Assembly (NCBI GenBank): GCA_002803225.1
Contig: NXFV01000380.1
Coordinates: 1-51,568, forward strand
DNA length: 51,568 nucleotides
Direction of reading: 5' to 3'
DNA from: Gamarada debralockiae
Taxonomy: Eukaryota; Ascomycota; Leotiomycetes; Helotiales; Hyphodiscaceae
A model generated the notes under the pieces. The model had not been told where the DNA came from and made no database searches. It saw only the letters and a list, made by a program, of their open reading frames with translations. The translations under genes were made by a program, and so were the position numbers. Below, in pieces: positions 33,700 to 44,515 of the stretch (positions are counted from its first letter, which is position 1; each line of letters begins with the position of its first letter).

Positions 33700-35394
33700 A
33701 TGCCGCAACGGATGACCTATGTACATTAGATTTTGTAGAAATATCAAGATCATGGACAAATTCGCGTGTGGAGAATGGAGTGACGTCAGTCAAAACTGGT
33801 GAGTACGGAATATAAATCAGAGGATTCTATTCCGATATAACAAGGATTCCAATATACCCAAAGGTAGTAGAGCCTGGATTAATAGGCCAAACACTGAAAA
33901 CCGCCTCAAGATCCATAGGGTCCTACGAGCCATAATGTCCGAAGATACTTATCTCAGGAGCAATATCATAGGAGCCATGGAAGATACAGGAGCTTTCCGC
34001 TGGTAAGTTAGTATTCTTCAGGAATTATAAGGAAAGGTTCACAAAGTCACATGTACGCTGCAATCAAATGAGAGGACATGGATGTAACTACACTAAGAGG
34101 TCCCAGGCTCTTTTTTAATTATCTATGTTGCCTAAATGTTGACCAAAGCAAAATTCGCAAGAGTGAGGTTTTCCTAGTCGGAACTACTAGGAATTACAGC
34201 CTGCATAGCACACAGACATGTGAGTTTAGTGCTGGTATAAAAGTAGCCGTTACTACCTTCAAACGTATGTTTCTCTACTCTAAAGGTACAGTACTTGTGG
34301 AATCATTATTCTTGCAGTAGTCATCCTTGAGCTACAGCTCACTGGTTCCATGTAACCTAGGCTGTCAAGTTTCGTGACCACAGTCATCAAGAATTGCAAG
34401 TGCACTATATCAATAATAGCTGACTGCTATGATTCCCGGTCATCATAAACACCCTCTCTCTGGTACGTTAAAGCTACTTCTAAATGTAGATTTTCCGGAA
34501 ATAGCTATGCTCCCTAATGTATGCTGATTTGCATCTAAAATAGTAATTGAAGAGTGCTCAAATCTAAGGTACAGTAGAGACACGAAGGTACGAAGGTAAA
34601 TATCGATTATGAGCTAGCAGGGGGTTTATGATTCCAGGAATCATAAACCCCCCTGTCTAGTCTTGTGAAAGAACAAGAACTAAGCAGAATCGCACATTGT
34701 GAGGACAAGCAGAAACGGATTCGACCGCAAAGAAAGGAATGATGTCCAAGCCAGTTCAGCGCTCTCTAGTACTGGAAGCTCAGTTAGGTGTCAAGGGGGG
34801 ACCTTTATGATCTGGATATACGCAGTTCGATGAGATTGAACCAAATCCGGAGTACGAGTCAATCGATCTAAGGAAGTGAAGGGACAGATTTTACGCGCAT
34901 GACGGAAAGGCACCGCCTACCATGGTGGCATGTAGAGCCGTCGTTGTGTTGGCGGCGAATCCTTCTCAGTAGCTCAAGGAGTTATTGGAAATCCCAATCT
35001 CTGAGTCCGTTGTTTTGCGCTCTTGCGCTCACGTTTTCGATTATTGCAAATTGAAAGGCTATTACATTTTCAATTGGCGGGTACCATCGTTATTGTGGAA
35101 TCTAAAGCCCTTTAGCTAGCGGACTACGAACCACTTTTGACATATGGCTAGTGCTAGCATCGGTCCACATCGCTCCCGCAGAGCCTCTATCATCTTCTTA
35201 AAATGTAAAAGACTTCTCACAACTTCCCCCTCGTCCGATTTCCATTTCTCTCCATTCCCATTCCACAAATCTCCAAAGAAGAATTCATTTGCCAAATCCC
35301 TTAAATTCCACGACTCGGAACTCAAGCGCTACGAACGGCATCAACTATTTCACATATCCAACATGCTTTCCAGACTCGCAACGCCTTCGCGCCC
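33700..35394. other. Intergenic, 1.7 kb, with palindrome
   Basis: No gene with support was found. The stretch carries a 38-bp near-perfect palindrome (34618-34655) and a diverged look-alike at about 34429-34456. Confidence 0.5.
34618..34655. repeat. 38-bp near-perfect palindrome
   Basis: Arms CAGGGGGTTTATGATTCC and GGAATCATAAACCCCCCTG face each other across a single A. They differ only by one extra C/G in the homopolymer. It could form a strong hairpin. A weaker version (tatgattcccggtcatcataaac) lies about 190 bp upstream. Confidence 0.85.
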
Positions 35395-36000
35395 ATGTGT
35401 TTCTCCTCGCAATTAGCAGCGCCCGTTTTTGCTAGGATCGCCGCTCCGAAAGCTTCTTCCTTCGGTTCTCGACCTGCTGTACAGTCTTCGGCCGTTCCGG
35501 TCGCATGTCATTGTTTACCGAATCAACTCCTCGCAAAATCTCTCGCCGCCAGGACTCTCACCGTAACCAGTTTCCTTCCACGGCCTCTCATCAAACCAGC
35601 AAAGACACTTCCGAAGAATGTTCTCGCAAAGTCGCTCGCAGCGCGGACACTGACCTTGACCACGTTCTGCAAAGCACCACTCCACCAGCCGCGAAACGCA
35701 ATTGTTGCTGCACAGAAAAACATGCGCCCACTGAGCATTGCTAGCAGGATTTCCGCGCTCTCTAGTGGATTCAGAGGCGAACTCGTGAGCGAGAGGAGGA
35801 ATTTTAGCTCGAATCAAGGATGGACTCCGTTCCAGAGGACGATGCAAACGAGAGTTAGCGATTTTGCCAGTGGTTCAGTTGTCGCTGTGTGTGGGCTGGT
35901 GGCCGTTCATGCTACGGCGGCACGAGCTGGGGAAATTGGTCAAGGCGATCCGTATGTCTGTGATTTGCCTTCGGGGATCATCGCATGCGGCAGACGATGA
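35395..36000 (+). CDS. Hypothetical protein with internal duplication, possibly mitochondrial
   Basis: An ATG at 35395 opens 201 codons without an intron. The protein is Ala/Arg/Ser-rich. It contains a duplicated LAKSLAARTLT segment about 32 residues apart, produced by a roughly 96-bp tandem duplication (around 35527-35574 and 35623-35670). A hydrophobic SVVAVCGLVAVHATAARAG lies near the end. An overlapping upstream ATG (35363) gives MLSRLATPSRPCVSPRN, a mitochondrial-presequence-like start in another frame, so a frameshift may have detached the true N-terminus. A possible intron (GTATGT..GGCAG, about 35951-35992) would shorten the C-terminus. No family is recognised; it may be a decaying or dubious gene. 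Confidence 0.4.
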   Translation: MCFSSQLAAPVFARIAAPKASSFGSRPAVQSSAVPVACHCLPNQLLAKSLAARTLTVTSFLPRPLIKPAKTLPKNVLAKSLAARTLTLTTFCKAPLHQPRNAIVAAQKNMRPLSIASRISALSSGFRGELVSERRNFSSNQGWTPFQRTMQTRVSDFASGSVVAVCGLVAVHATAARAGEIGQGDPYVCDLPSGIIACGRR

Positions 36001-36451
36001 GGCGCCGAAAGGGTGAGCGGCCTCAAGGAAATATATAGCACCGGGATCAGATGTATCAAGCTCACTTTGGCATCGCGCCGTCCCCTAGATAGTTAGATAA
36101 CTTCGCGATTAGATGGGACCTGTCTTTCGTCGGCGAGGATTGCAGTTTGCCTAGACTCTGATGCCTGTTTGTGCCATATTACCTTGAATGCGCTGACACG
36201 AGCTTTTCTCGTTTCTGCTAAAATTGATTGCCATCTTTTCCAAAGCCGTTGCATGATACATTTTCTATGTGTTTTACAGTAGGCCTCCGAGTCCCAACGT
36301 GCTATAGGAAAAAAGTTATCCACTGGAAAAATTCAAAGCAATTAGATAGAACATCTGAATGTACATGATGCCATGGGACCCGTCCTCCGGAAATATGCAC
36401 ACCTTTCCTGATTTTCTGCAGAGCCGAACCCTATCACAAAGCAATCCGTGC
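36001..36451. other. Intergenic region between convergent genes
   Basis: About 450 bp between two facing 3' ends. No coding signal, repeat or RNA gene was recognised. Confidence 0.5.
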
Positions 36452-39400
36452 TCATTCTTTGCTGAAGCAACCGCGCTTCAGCGTGTTCTCCAGAGTATCT
36501 TCGTCAGTCTTGACAGTCGGCCCAATACTCGACAAGCTATCCTCGGAAATCGCCCTCTTCGCCGCCGCCAATCCAGCAAAATCATCCGATGTCTTTGCTT
36601 TCCCCAGGGTAAGCGCGCTCAGAATCTCCATCGGGGCGGATGAAGGATTGGCCACGATGCCCTGAATAGCTAAGCCTATGTTCCCCGCTGCAGCAGTCAT
36701 CTCAAACACCCCGTCAGCCAGGTCGAGGGCAGGCCCGAGCTCGTCGAGGAACGGGATGAAGGAGAAGATGATGCCTAGGATCAGGATGACGAGTTTGATC
36801 TGGTCCTCTTTCTTTTGCTGCGCCGCAATATCTTTCACGGAGTTCATGCTTGCCACTGCTTGCGCGATCATGAACACCGGCATGGAGAAGGTCTCGACGA
36901 GATCGTCTGTGTTGTTGGCCCAGTTGTTGCTCATGACGTCGAGCTGTCGAGATAGGATGCTGTCTTGCAGGGTCGATATCTGGGGCAAGGCCTGCGTGAT
37001 GATGCCCTTGGGGTTTGTTGGCGTGAATCCTGACGCCGCCTGTGGAAGTCCGATATTCGTCACATCGTTTTGGACGCATGCTACAATGGCTCTGTGAGGA
37101 CACAGAGTTACGACGTTGGTCGTGCTGAATTGAACCCACGACTGCTGAATGCCATACTTCGAAGACAACGCCTTAAAGAAGCCATCTGAATCTCTGAGCG
37201 TGTACTGTATGCTGTAGGATCCGGGAACAAACAAGTCCGAGAGCTGGAGATTGAAACCTTAGCATACAGATATTTCGAAAAATGATTAGGGATACTTACC
37301 GCTATTGGACAAGCTTGAGAGTAAGTTTTCGGGTTGACTCGCCCTGTTCTAGTGTAAGTACAGTCAAAATATTGTTGGCCGTCACCTCCATTGGGCGAAC
37401 TTGGTGTCGGAAGAGCCATGAAGCTTCCAAGCGCATCCGGAACCATGTTTTTCACGTATTCAACATAGTATTTGAAGAGACCATCATAACCGGTATTGAC
37501 GGCAGTGTAATTGGCAATTTCACCGTTGATCAAATTTCCAAGAGTGTGGAGCGCATAGAATGAGACACAAGAATCACTTATGGATCCGCTTGCGCTCGCG
37601 GCCTGGATTGCATCTAAGGTGTCAAACTGCAGGGTGTAGTCGCAGTTTGACGCTACCTGGCAGACAGCACGAGTGTCACCATCGTCATCACAACCTGTTA
37701 TCTCGGGCGCATAATCAGGTAGATATGCCGCGAGAGCGCTCCACTGAAAGAATTAGCATAGGGTTTCTGGCGAATCTTGAAAAGGCTGCAAGTCTAAAAC
37801 TGAGTCCCTACTAGCGGAAGAGTGAAGTAGAGGTCCGCATATTGAAACGGGGTGCTTACGAAGGGATGGCTATCGAGCTGAGTATTATTTGCGGCGAAAA
37901 TCGTATTACTATTGTCATTGTACGTGTCGCTGACCATTTCGACCGAGCCGATAGTGACAAGGTTCCAGATAAACACGCCGTTATTTTCACCTTGGTCATT
38001 GACGAGTCGCTGCTGACAGTTTTGGGCATCAACACAGACCGATTGGTCATATGCGTCAAACCATGAGTAAAGCCCGGCACCCGCAACTGTCAGGTTATTG
38101 ACACCAGAAAGCATGACTGACCAGGAAAAGTTGCAAGAAAGGTCATCGCCGGTGCATGTGTCCGTGTCGTCGGGAAAGGTGGGGTCATTTGGAAAGAGGT
38201 CATTTGTTGTGTTGAAAGGGCCAGGAGATTCGGTTGCAACAGCGTATTGGAAATATGGGGATTCGGTCTGAATCATACCTGCAAATGTGTTGAGGCTGTT
38301 GGCGAAGTTATACTAGTTGCAATATTAGCCCTATCCAGCAATGGTGATCCTTTTCTTTTCTCTACTTAGGTATAATGAAAACCTCCGAACCACCAAAGAC
38401 CAGAGTTCGAGCTGTTGAAAATACTGGCACCTAGCTGAATGATACTTTATAGAAAAGGGGAATTTTTTCGCAGACTGACCTGGTATAACATTGAATGCTC
38501 TGATGCCGTCCCAATAAGCCAAGTTGGTCCTTCAGACTCGATAAGAATTCCTCTTCCAACAGCAACGGTAACTTGAGTATTTGCAGCATCATCAATGTCA
38601 TGATCTGCAACCCATGCCCACACATTCTCAAAATAACCATTCGAGCTAGGTGTCATGTGCATCATCATGGCAGCTCCTACACATGCGGCTGGGATTATCG
38701 GTTGAGGAGGACACTGGGCTACCTGTAATTCTGTTCCAATCGCTCCCCCGACACGGAAATGCGTATCCCACATCCCAACTGATCCTTGAATATCAGCTTG
38801 CACGTTCCATTCTACCATTATCAGGCCAGGAAGCGCTCCGATTGAAGTAAACAGTATGTCGGAGATCTCAACTGTTCCGGCATCACCCTGATTACCAACT
38901 TGCACCATAACCTTCGGATTCGATGCGTCGCTAAAGTAAGGCCCACTTGCAACGATTTGAGACCAAACTTGTCCTGTGATGCGGGTATTGGGAGGAATTA
39001 TAATTGTCGAAGTAACGACATAAGAGCCCGCAGGGAAGTATATTACGTTGCTCGTTGTCTATAACATGTCAACACGGACAATCGTCTCAAGTTACGGGGC
39101 TCTGAAACTTACCGCTAATGCGAGCGCAGCAATTATGCCAGCAGTGTCATCGTGGACCCCATTTCCGACTGCTCCATGATCCTTGACACTTATGAAAGAG
39201 CCAGCGCCGAGTTCTTGGTATTGCGGCCGGCTTTTGCCAAAGTAGTTTTGCCGAAACCACCCCACGGACGTAGAATCCAACAGAACATCAGGTGGACTTT
39301 GAAAGGTTCCAGAGTACATTCCCGTAGTCCCATCCGCGCCAACATTTCCAACAATAACGAAATTAGTGTCCGAAGCCGGGATGGACACTTCATATCCATT

Positions 39401-41330
39401 TGCAAAGGCGATCATGGTGTCTACGTTTAAGACTCCAATGTTATCGAGGGTGATGATGCTGCTATCAAGAACAAGGTTGTTCATTGCTCGAGCATCGACA
39501 GCTGTCGAAACACCATCGAACAAGGAATCTAGCACATATATTGAACCTGGTGTCGAGTTGGAATTTTCTACCGCCGGCGGAATCAGGAGGAATCCAGTAG
39601 GGGATCCAGCAAAGGAAAGCCCACTCCACGTCCATCCCCAGTCCCATAGTAAGCAGACCCCGGCTATTTGTTGAGTATGAAACGCAAAATTTCGTACTGT
39701 GTACTGCTGGTTTCCTCCATCTAGAATGAGACATGAGATCAGCCTAGCACTTCTCTTCAATTCAACCCAGTGAATTTCTAGCGCTACACTCACAAATTCC
39801 ATATGCTCCACCCTCGATGTAACAATCTGACATAAACCCTCCGCTGCCGTTTTCAGTAAAAAGCCCCATCTGCGTACTTCCGGCTGTGTTAGACATATAT
39901 ATTTGCACGTTCGTCATCGAAGTCGCTTGAGCAACCTGCCAATGAAAACCAGCTGCCTTGTTTGTTGTGGTATCTGATATATCGATTATGAAATTCCTGA
40001 CTTGTCGGAAGAAATTCGATTGCTATTCGTCGATGAGTCAATTGCCCATACTTATGAATCTGGCAGGAATAAGCGAACCTCGATGTACCACTCAGCACTG
40101 CTGCCGCCTGGAATATATACATCGCTTTCGATAGCACCTAAAATCAAGGTCATTTGACATCCGATTGCTTTTTGTCACCAGGCTCACCAAGTCCTATAAA
40201 TTGCGGCGAAGTTTTAATGATTGGCAAGTCGTTGATCTGCGTAGAAATCAGTTTGAGCAGTGAGTTATAGAATCCTGCCAATGTACATCGCCAATGAGCT
40301 GAGTATAATAATATGCCTCAATAGGTGTGGAGATCAAATACGTTCCTGGCGGAAAGTATATGAGAGTTCCTTTGACGGAAGAAGACTCGCAGCCGGAGCC
40401 ACAATTGTTCTGGTAAGCAATCGCAGCGTTGATCGCGGCGGTATCACTAAGCAAGCATTAAATTGGAATTCTAAAGCACAAATACACAAAAGAAAAAAAT
40501 GGCGGCGGGCCAAATCTGGGAAAGTGAAAGGAAGACGGCCGTAGCTCGAATTACTTGATTGATGAAGCAGCACTTACTCGACGAGACCAGTACCTTTTGC
40601 TCCACCTGCAAATATTGGGTTTGTGACATCGCGAAAGACCTGTCCAAATGTGAGATGAAGATTCAAGTTGCCAAATAAGCGTCTAAGGTCCATTTTCGAG
40701 ACTGACCATGTAAGAATCATCATTTCCCATTGGAGCATGACCACCAGTTTGGCCAACCTGAGCAACCCAGTATGGATCTCCTTGTGACAGAGGGTCTATA
40801 TACCCAGCGTCTCCCCAGGCTCTCTTGGTGATGTTGCTGGCATGGTGCTTGAGGTTTTGTGGTTGTGGATACTTCTTGTGCAGCGTACCATTTGCGAGCT
40901 GTGCAGCAGCATGAGATTCTGCGAGATGCGAGGCAGCGGCTAACAGTGTTGCATTGAGAGCGGGTGGGGATGGTTCATTGTCCCTCTTTCTGTTAGCAGA
41001 CCTCGCTTCGGAGCTGTGTCGAGAGAGATAAGTGTTGCGCTTCGGGTTGGCGACGCGGTATTCATTGTAAATGTTTTGCTGGGCAACAGCTTCTGTAACG
41101 ATGTTCTGGGCCTCAGTAAGCTCCGCAGTAGAGACGTTTTGCCGCTTATGGATGTGATGGATATGAGGTGATTTGAATGAGCGTATCTGATGCGTTGGAT
41201 GATGAGGCAAATTGAGGGACCGTAACTGATGCTTGAGATGAACACGCTCTGAAGAATACTGTACGAGTAGAACTAAGAAGGAAATAATAAACGCATAAGA
41301 GAAGGCGCGTTGGATCAAAAGAGCTGTCAT
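36452..41330 (-). CDS. GH55 exo-1,3-beta-glucanase with propeptide and large C-terminal module
   Basis: GH55 enzymes release glucose from 1,3-beta-glucan outside the cell. Eleven exons: 41330-40707, 40639-40578, 40446-40287, 40236-40188, 40137-40079, 40022-39794, 39720-39113, 39058-38480, 38312-37860, 37743-37300 and 37243-36452. All splice phases agree, giving 1352 aa. Residues 9-25 are a membrane-type signal segment. Dibasic KR sites at 62-63, 97-98, 115-116 and 169-170 suggest kexin processing of a 170-residue propeptide. Two pectate-lyase-3-type beta-helix halves follow, each opening with a D-D-T-A motif (VDDTAAINAAIA at about 228; GVHDDTAGIIAALA near 585). SEHSMLYQY (Glu784) is where I place the candidate catalytic acid. 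From about 860 to the end is a non-GH55 module with CDDDGDTRAVC, paired cysteines and a hydrophobic stretch LVILILGIIFSFIPFLDELG (1240-1259). Three introns (131, 167 and 116 bp) are longer than the rest. Confidence 0.88.
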
Positions 41331-42590
41331 GGCTGGCCGTGAAGAAGGTTTGGAATAATGAGGAAGGTCTGTCTCCCCACCAGTTCTTTTGAAGGACAAA
41401 GGAAGGTATTATCGAGAGAAGGTTTTCATAGCCAAGAAATGGATGAAGCGTTTGCGATCTGCGCGAGAGAGAAGAATGAATGCCCAATTAGAACTCCATA
41501 GAATGCATGGTCTTTAAGGAATATTGCTCTATCGGCGGACCATGCAGCACAGCTCGGCGGCCGCTCTTGCAAGGGACATGTATGGAGCTCGAAGGCTGAA
41601 GATTCCTCGGTGTGGAGGAGATAGATGGATGCGTTCCGCCTCCGAGAGCAGTTTGCCTCGGTGCGGGAATAGTACGAAACTCCAATATCAGCTTTCGTTA
41701 TTATTCTTTCATGCATGGGAATAGTAGGTAGCATGGTAAGATGACGGATAAGCTCCGGGCATTTTGTTCAGGGGACAATTGATACGAAGGTGTTGGTTGA
41801 CGACCCTGTGCTATCAAATTAACCAAAAGGTATTCTCATTTCCGGCGACAGGGATCACTCTGCGCCCCCATGTGCTGCCCTGACCAGGTGGGGGATCCCA
41901 GTAACGCAACGTCGGGTACGTACCGGAGCTAAGCAAACATCGAGGTCCCCTGAGTAGGGGTCAACCTCCGTAGCCTGCTACTTGCGATCCATTTGGAGGC
42001 ACGGAGGCACACTTTACTCCGTATTACCCCATTGTTGTTGCCTTGCAGACAAAAATATATCACCCTTCCGCCTGTGAATAGCTTCAACCTGATCTGACGG
42101 TACCTACCTAACTAGGTAGGTCGGTAGGGGTAAGAAATTTACCCCTGAATTCAGCGACCGTTGTATCCATTTCTGCTATGTACCTACATAGGTACTTTGG
42201 AGATTTGGTTCAGGCATGATATGATGACCACGGACGATAATTTGCTTTCTGACCTATCTTGCATCTGTGTAATATATTTACAGCGCTAGGGTAAGACATA
42301 CTGGAAGAGCGAAAAGGTGATCTCGGTCTTTCTCATCTTTCTAGTCAGACAAGGGGGCTCGAGTGCATAGCATGACAAGGACCCGTTTACTCCGTACTGT
42401 TCAAGCTCGGCGAAAACCATGATCGCGATTGAATGAGAGCAAGCTCAGCTCCGAAGCCATCCAAGTCATATCTCGCAATCAACAGAAGAAGCGGAGAGGA
42501 CTCACGTCGAAACTCTCATTCTTGCTCAACTGTCTTCCAGAACTCTTTTCCACCCAGCCAACGTTCAGCGGAGCAGTTCAAGTGTTCGAA
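41331..42590. other. Divergent intergenic region GH55/CFEM gene
   Basis: 1.26 kb between two start codons of secreted-protein genes facing away from each other. It contains a near-palindromic run ACCTACCTAACTAGGTAGGT (about 42103-42122), a gtacctacataggtac palindrome (about 42180-42195) and a CCCCTGAGTAGGGG hairpin (about 41948-41961). No RNA gene could be assigned. Confidence 0.5.
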
Positions 42591-44515
42591 ATGTTGTTCT
42601 CCTGGAAAAATTGCATTTTGATAGGTTCTTGGTGTTCTGGTGTCTTAAGTCAGAAATATGCCTTGAATCACGACCTCGCCGCTCGTCAACTCAAACCTAT
42701 CTCGACCTCCTGCGTGGGAACATCTTGTCCATCGACTTCCAGCCATAGTTCATCGACGACCACAAGGTACAGTTCCAGCTCTCCAATATCAACGTCATCT
42801 AGCTTGACCGTAACATCACAATCGTCATCCTCTTCCAGCAGTTCCCTATTTTCAACAGTCTCCTCGACGACTTCAACCAGTGCCACATTTAGCTATAACC
42901 CATACGAGCTGACAACGACTTTCACGCAACCGCCTGCTTGTACTGGTGGGTTTACGTGAGTTTCAACTCCATTCTATATACTCTTGAACAATGTACTGAT
43001 ATGCACGCCAAGTGCAATCGAGGACTGGGGAACTGAGCTCTACAACAATATCATCTACTCCTCTGCAGGGTACGATTTTGAGTACACCAGTTGTTACCCG
43101 GAGCAATTCTACTCCAGTGTTCTCGATGTGATTGCATCAACGGACATCGGACCCTTTGAGGCCTTGATCTGTCCATCTACATGGGAGAATTATGAGATAA
43201 ACTCAACATACGTCATCTGCTGTCCAAAGTATGTTCGATCATAACCTTAGGACTCCTCAAAATATTGATCTCTCGCTAACATGCTCAAAGAGGTTATAGC
43301 TTGCTTGCTCCCAACTTAGACGACCCCAGTCGTCCGGGTGCCTCTGCTGCTTGCTCTTCATATATCGGAGGTGGTGCGCTTATTGATGTCACGTCTTTTG
43401 ACCTTACAGGTGGAGAGACGGTTGTACCCATCACCGCTGGTCCTGATGGTACAGCCGTCTGGGCGCAAGCCTTTGATGGAATTACCACCAGCGTTTCGGA
43501 AAGCTCTACCTCCTCACAATCCACTGTAACCACCTCGTCAATATCTAGCTCAACTACATCGTCGTCGTCCACCTCAGCCTCAACCTCATCTTCAAGCCTC
43601 AGTTCAACCTCCAGTTCAGTTTCCAGCACGTCATCGTCTGCTAGAAGCACATCCTCTTCGACTACAAGCTCCAGTACTTCATCATCTCTCAGAACCACGT
43701 CTTCCACCTCGAGTTCCTCGCCATCCAGTGTTGGAACCGCAATCCCGGGTGAAACAAACCTTCCGGCATGCGGACAACTCTGTTTCAATAATATGCTTGC
43801 TCAATACTCAAGTCTTGGATGTTCGCCTCTAGATGCTTATTGCTTGTGCAATAATATTGACTTCAGTAATGGGCTGCGTGACTGTTCAAACGGAGCCTGT
43901 GGAGCAGCCGTTGCTAGTACTGTGATCGCTTTCGGGAGCGCGTACTGCTCGACCGCGATAGCAACTCATGTGGCGACCACTACGCTAGCTACGGCCGTCC
44001 CGGGCGAGTCGAATTTGCCTGCCTGTGGCAAGCTTTGCTTCGATAACATGCTGGCGCAGTACTCAAGCCTGGGCTGCAACCAGTTTGATGCCTACTGTAT
44101 GTGCAGTAATGTCAACTTTGGCTATGGCCTTCGCGATTGCTCGAACGGGGCTTGCGGAACAGACGTTGCAAGTACAGTGATCGCCTTCGGGAGCGCCTAC
44201 TGCTCCACTGCAACAGCGACCCACGTTCCAACTACCACAGTTGTTACTGCGGTCCCAGGAGAATCGAACCTCCCTGCTTGCGGCATAACCTGCTTTGACA
44301 ACATGCTTGCCCAGTACTCAAGTCTTGGATGCAACCAGTTCGATTCCTATTGCTTATGCAACAACGTCAACTTCGGCTACGGTCTTCGCGATTGCTCGAA
44401 CGGAGCCTGTGGAGCGGCTGTTGCAAGCACTGTGATCGCGTTCGGAAGCGCTTATTGCTCGTCGGCGACTGCTACGCATACAGTTCAGTCACCTTTGATA
44501 ACTGCCGCTCCCTGA
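42591..44515 (+). CDS. Secreted protein with three tandem CFEM domains
   Basis: CFEM domains are fungal extracellular eight-cysteine modules; the best-studied ones bind haem. Exons 42591-42955, 43013-43228 and 43291-44515 (introns of 57 and 62 bp with TACTGAT and GCTAAC branch sites) encode 601 aa. The ATG at 42591 gives a signal peptide-like start (FSWKNCILIGSWCSGVLS). An N-terminal domain of unknown function follows (CTGGF, EDWGTELYNNIIYSS, ALICPSTWENYE, ICCPKGYSLLAP). A Ser/Thr-rich linker runs over about 261-342. Three CFEM domains lie at about 351-413, 436-498 and 521-583, each with eight Cys and the pattern LPACG..CF.NMLAQYSSLGC...D.YC.C. The Asp before the CxC (375, 460, 545), which ligates haem iron in studied CFEM proteins, is kept in all three. 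No GPI tail follows, so it is probably soluble or wall-associated. The repeat unit is 85 codons (255 bp). Confidence 0.9.
43754..44484 (+). repeat. Three 255-bp tandem coding repeats (CFEM units)
   Basis: Each unit spans one CFEM domain plus its short Thr/Ala/Val linker ending AVPGE(S/T)NLPACG. Units 2 and 3 are closest in protein sequence and share long identical nucleotide runs, suggesting recent duplication or gene conversion within the gene. Confidence 0.85.

Noticed and set aside
38313..38479. Possible extra GH55 exon reading LGASIFNSSNSGLWWFGG
   Set aside because: No donor gives a phase that returns to the conserved YNFANS frame, while direct joining LYQ/YNFANS matches the GH55 pattern; it is kept as a 167-bp intron.
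41871..41999. Structured-looking GC-rich stretch considered as 5S rRNA or snRNA
   Set aside because: It does not match the fungal 5S sequence as I know it and has no recognisable box motifs.
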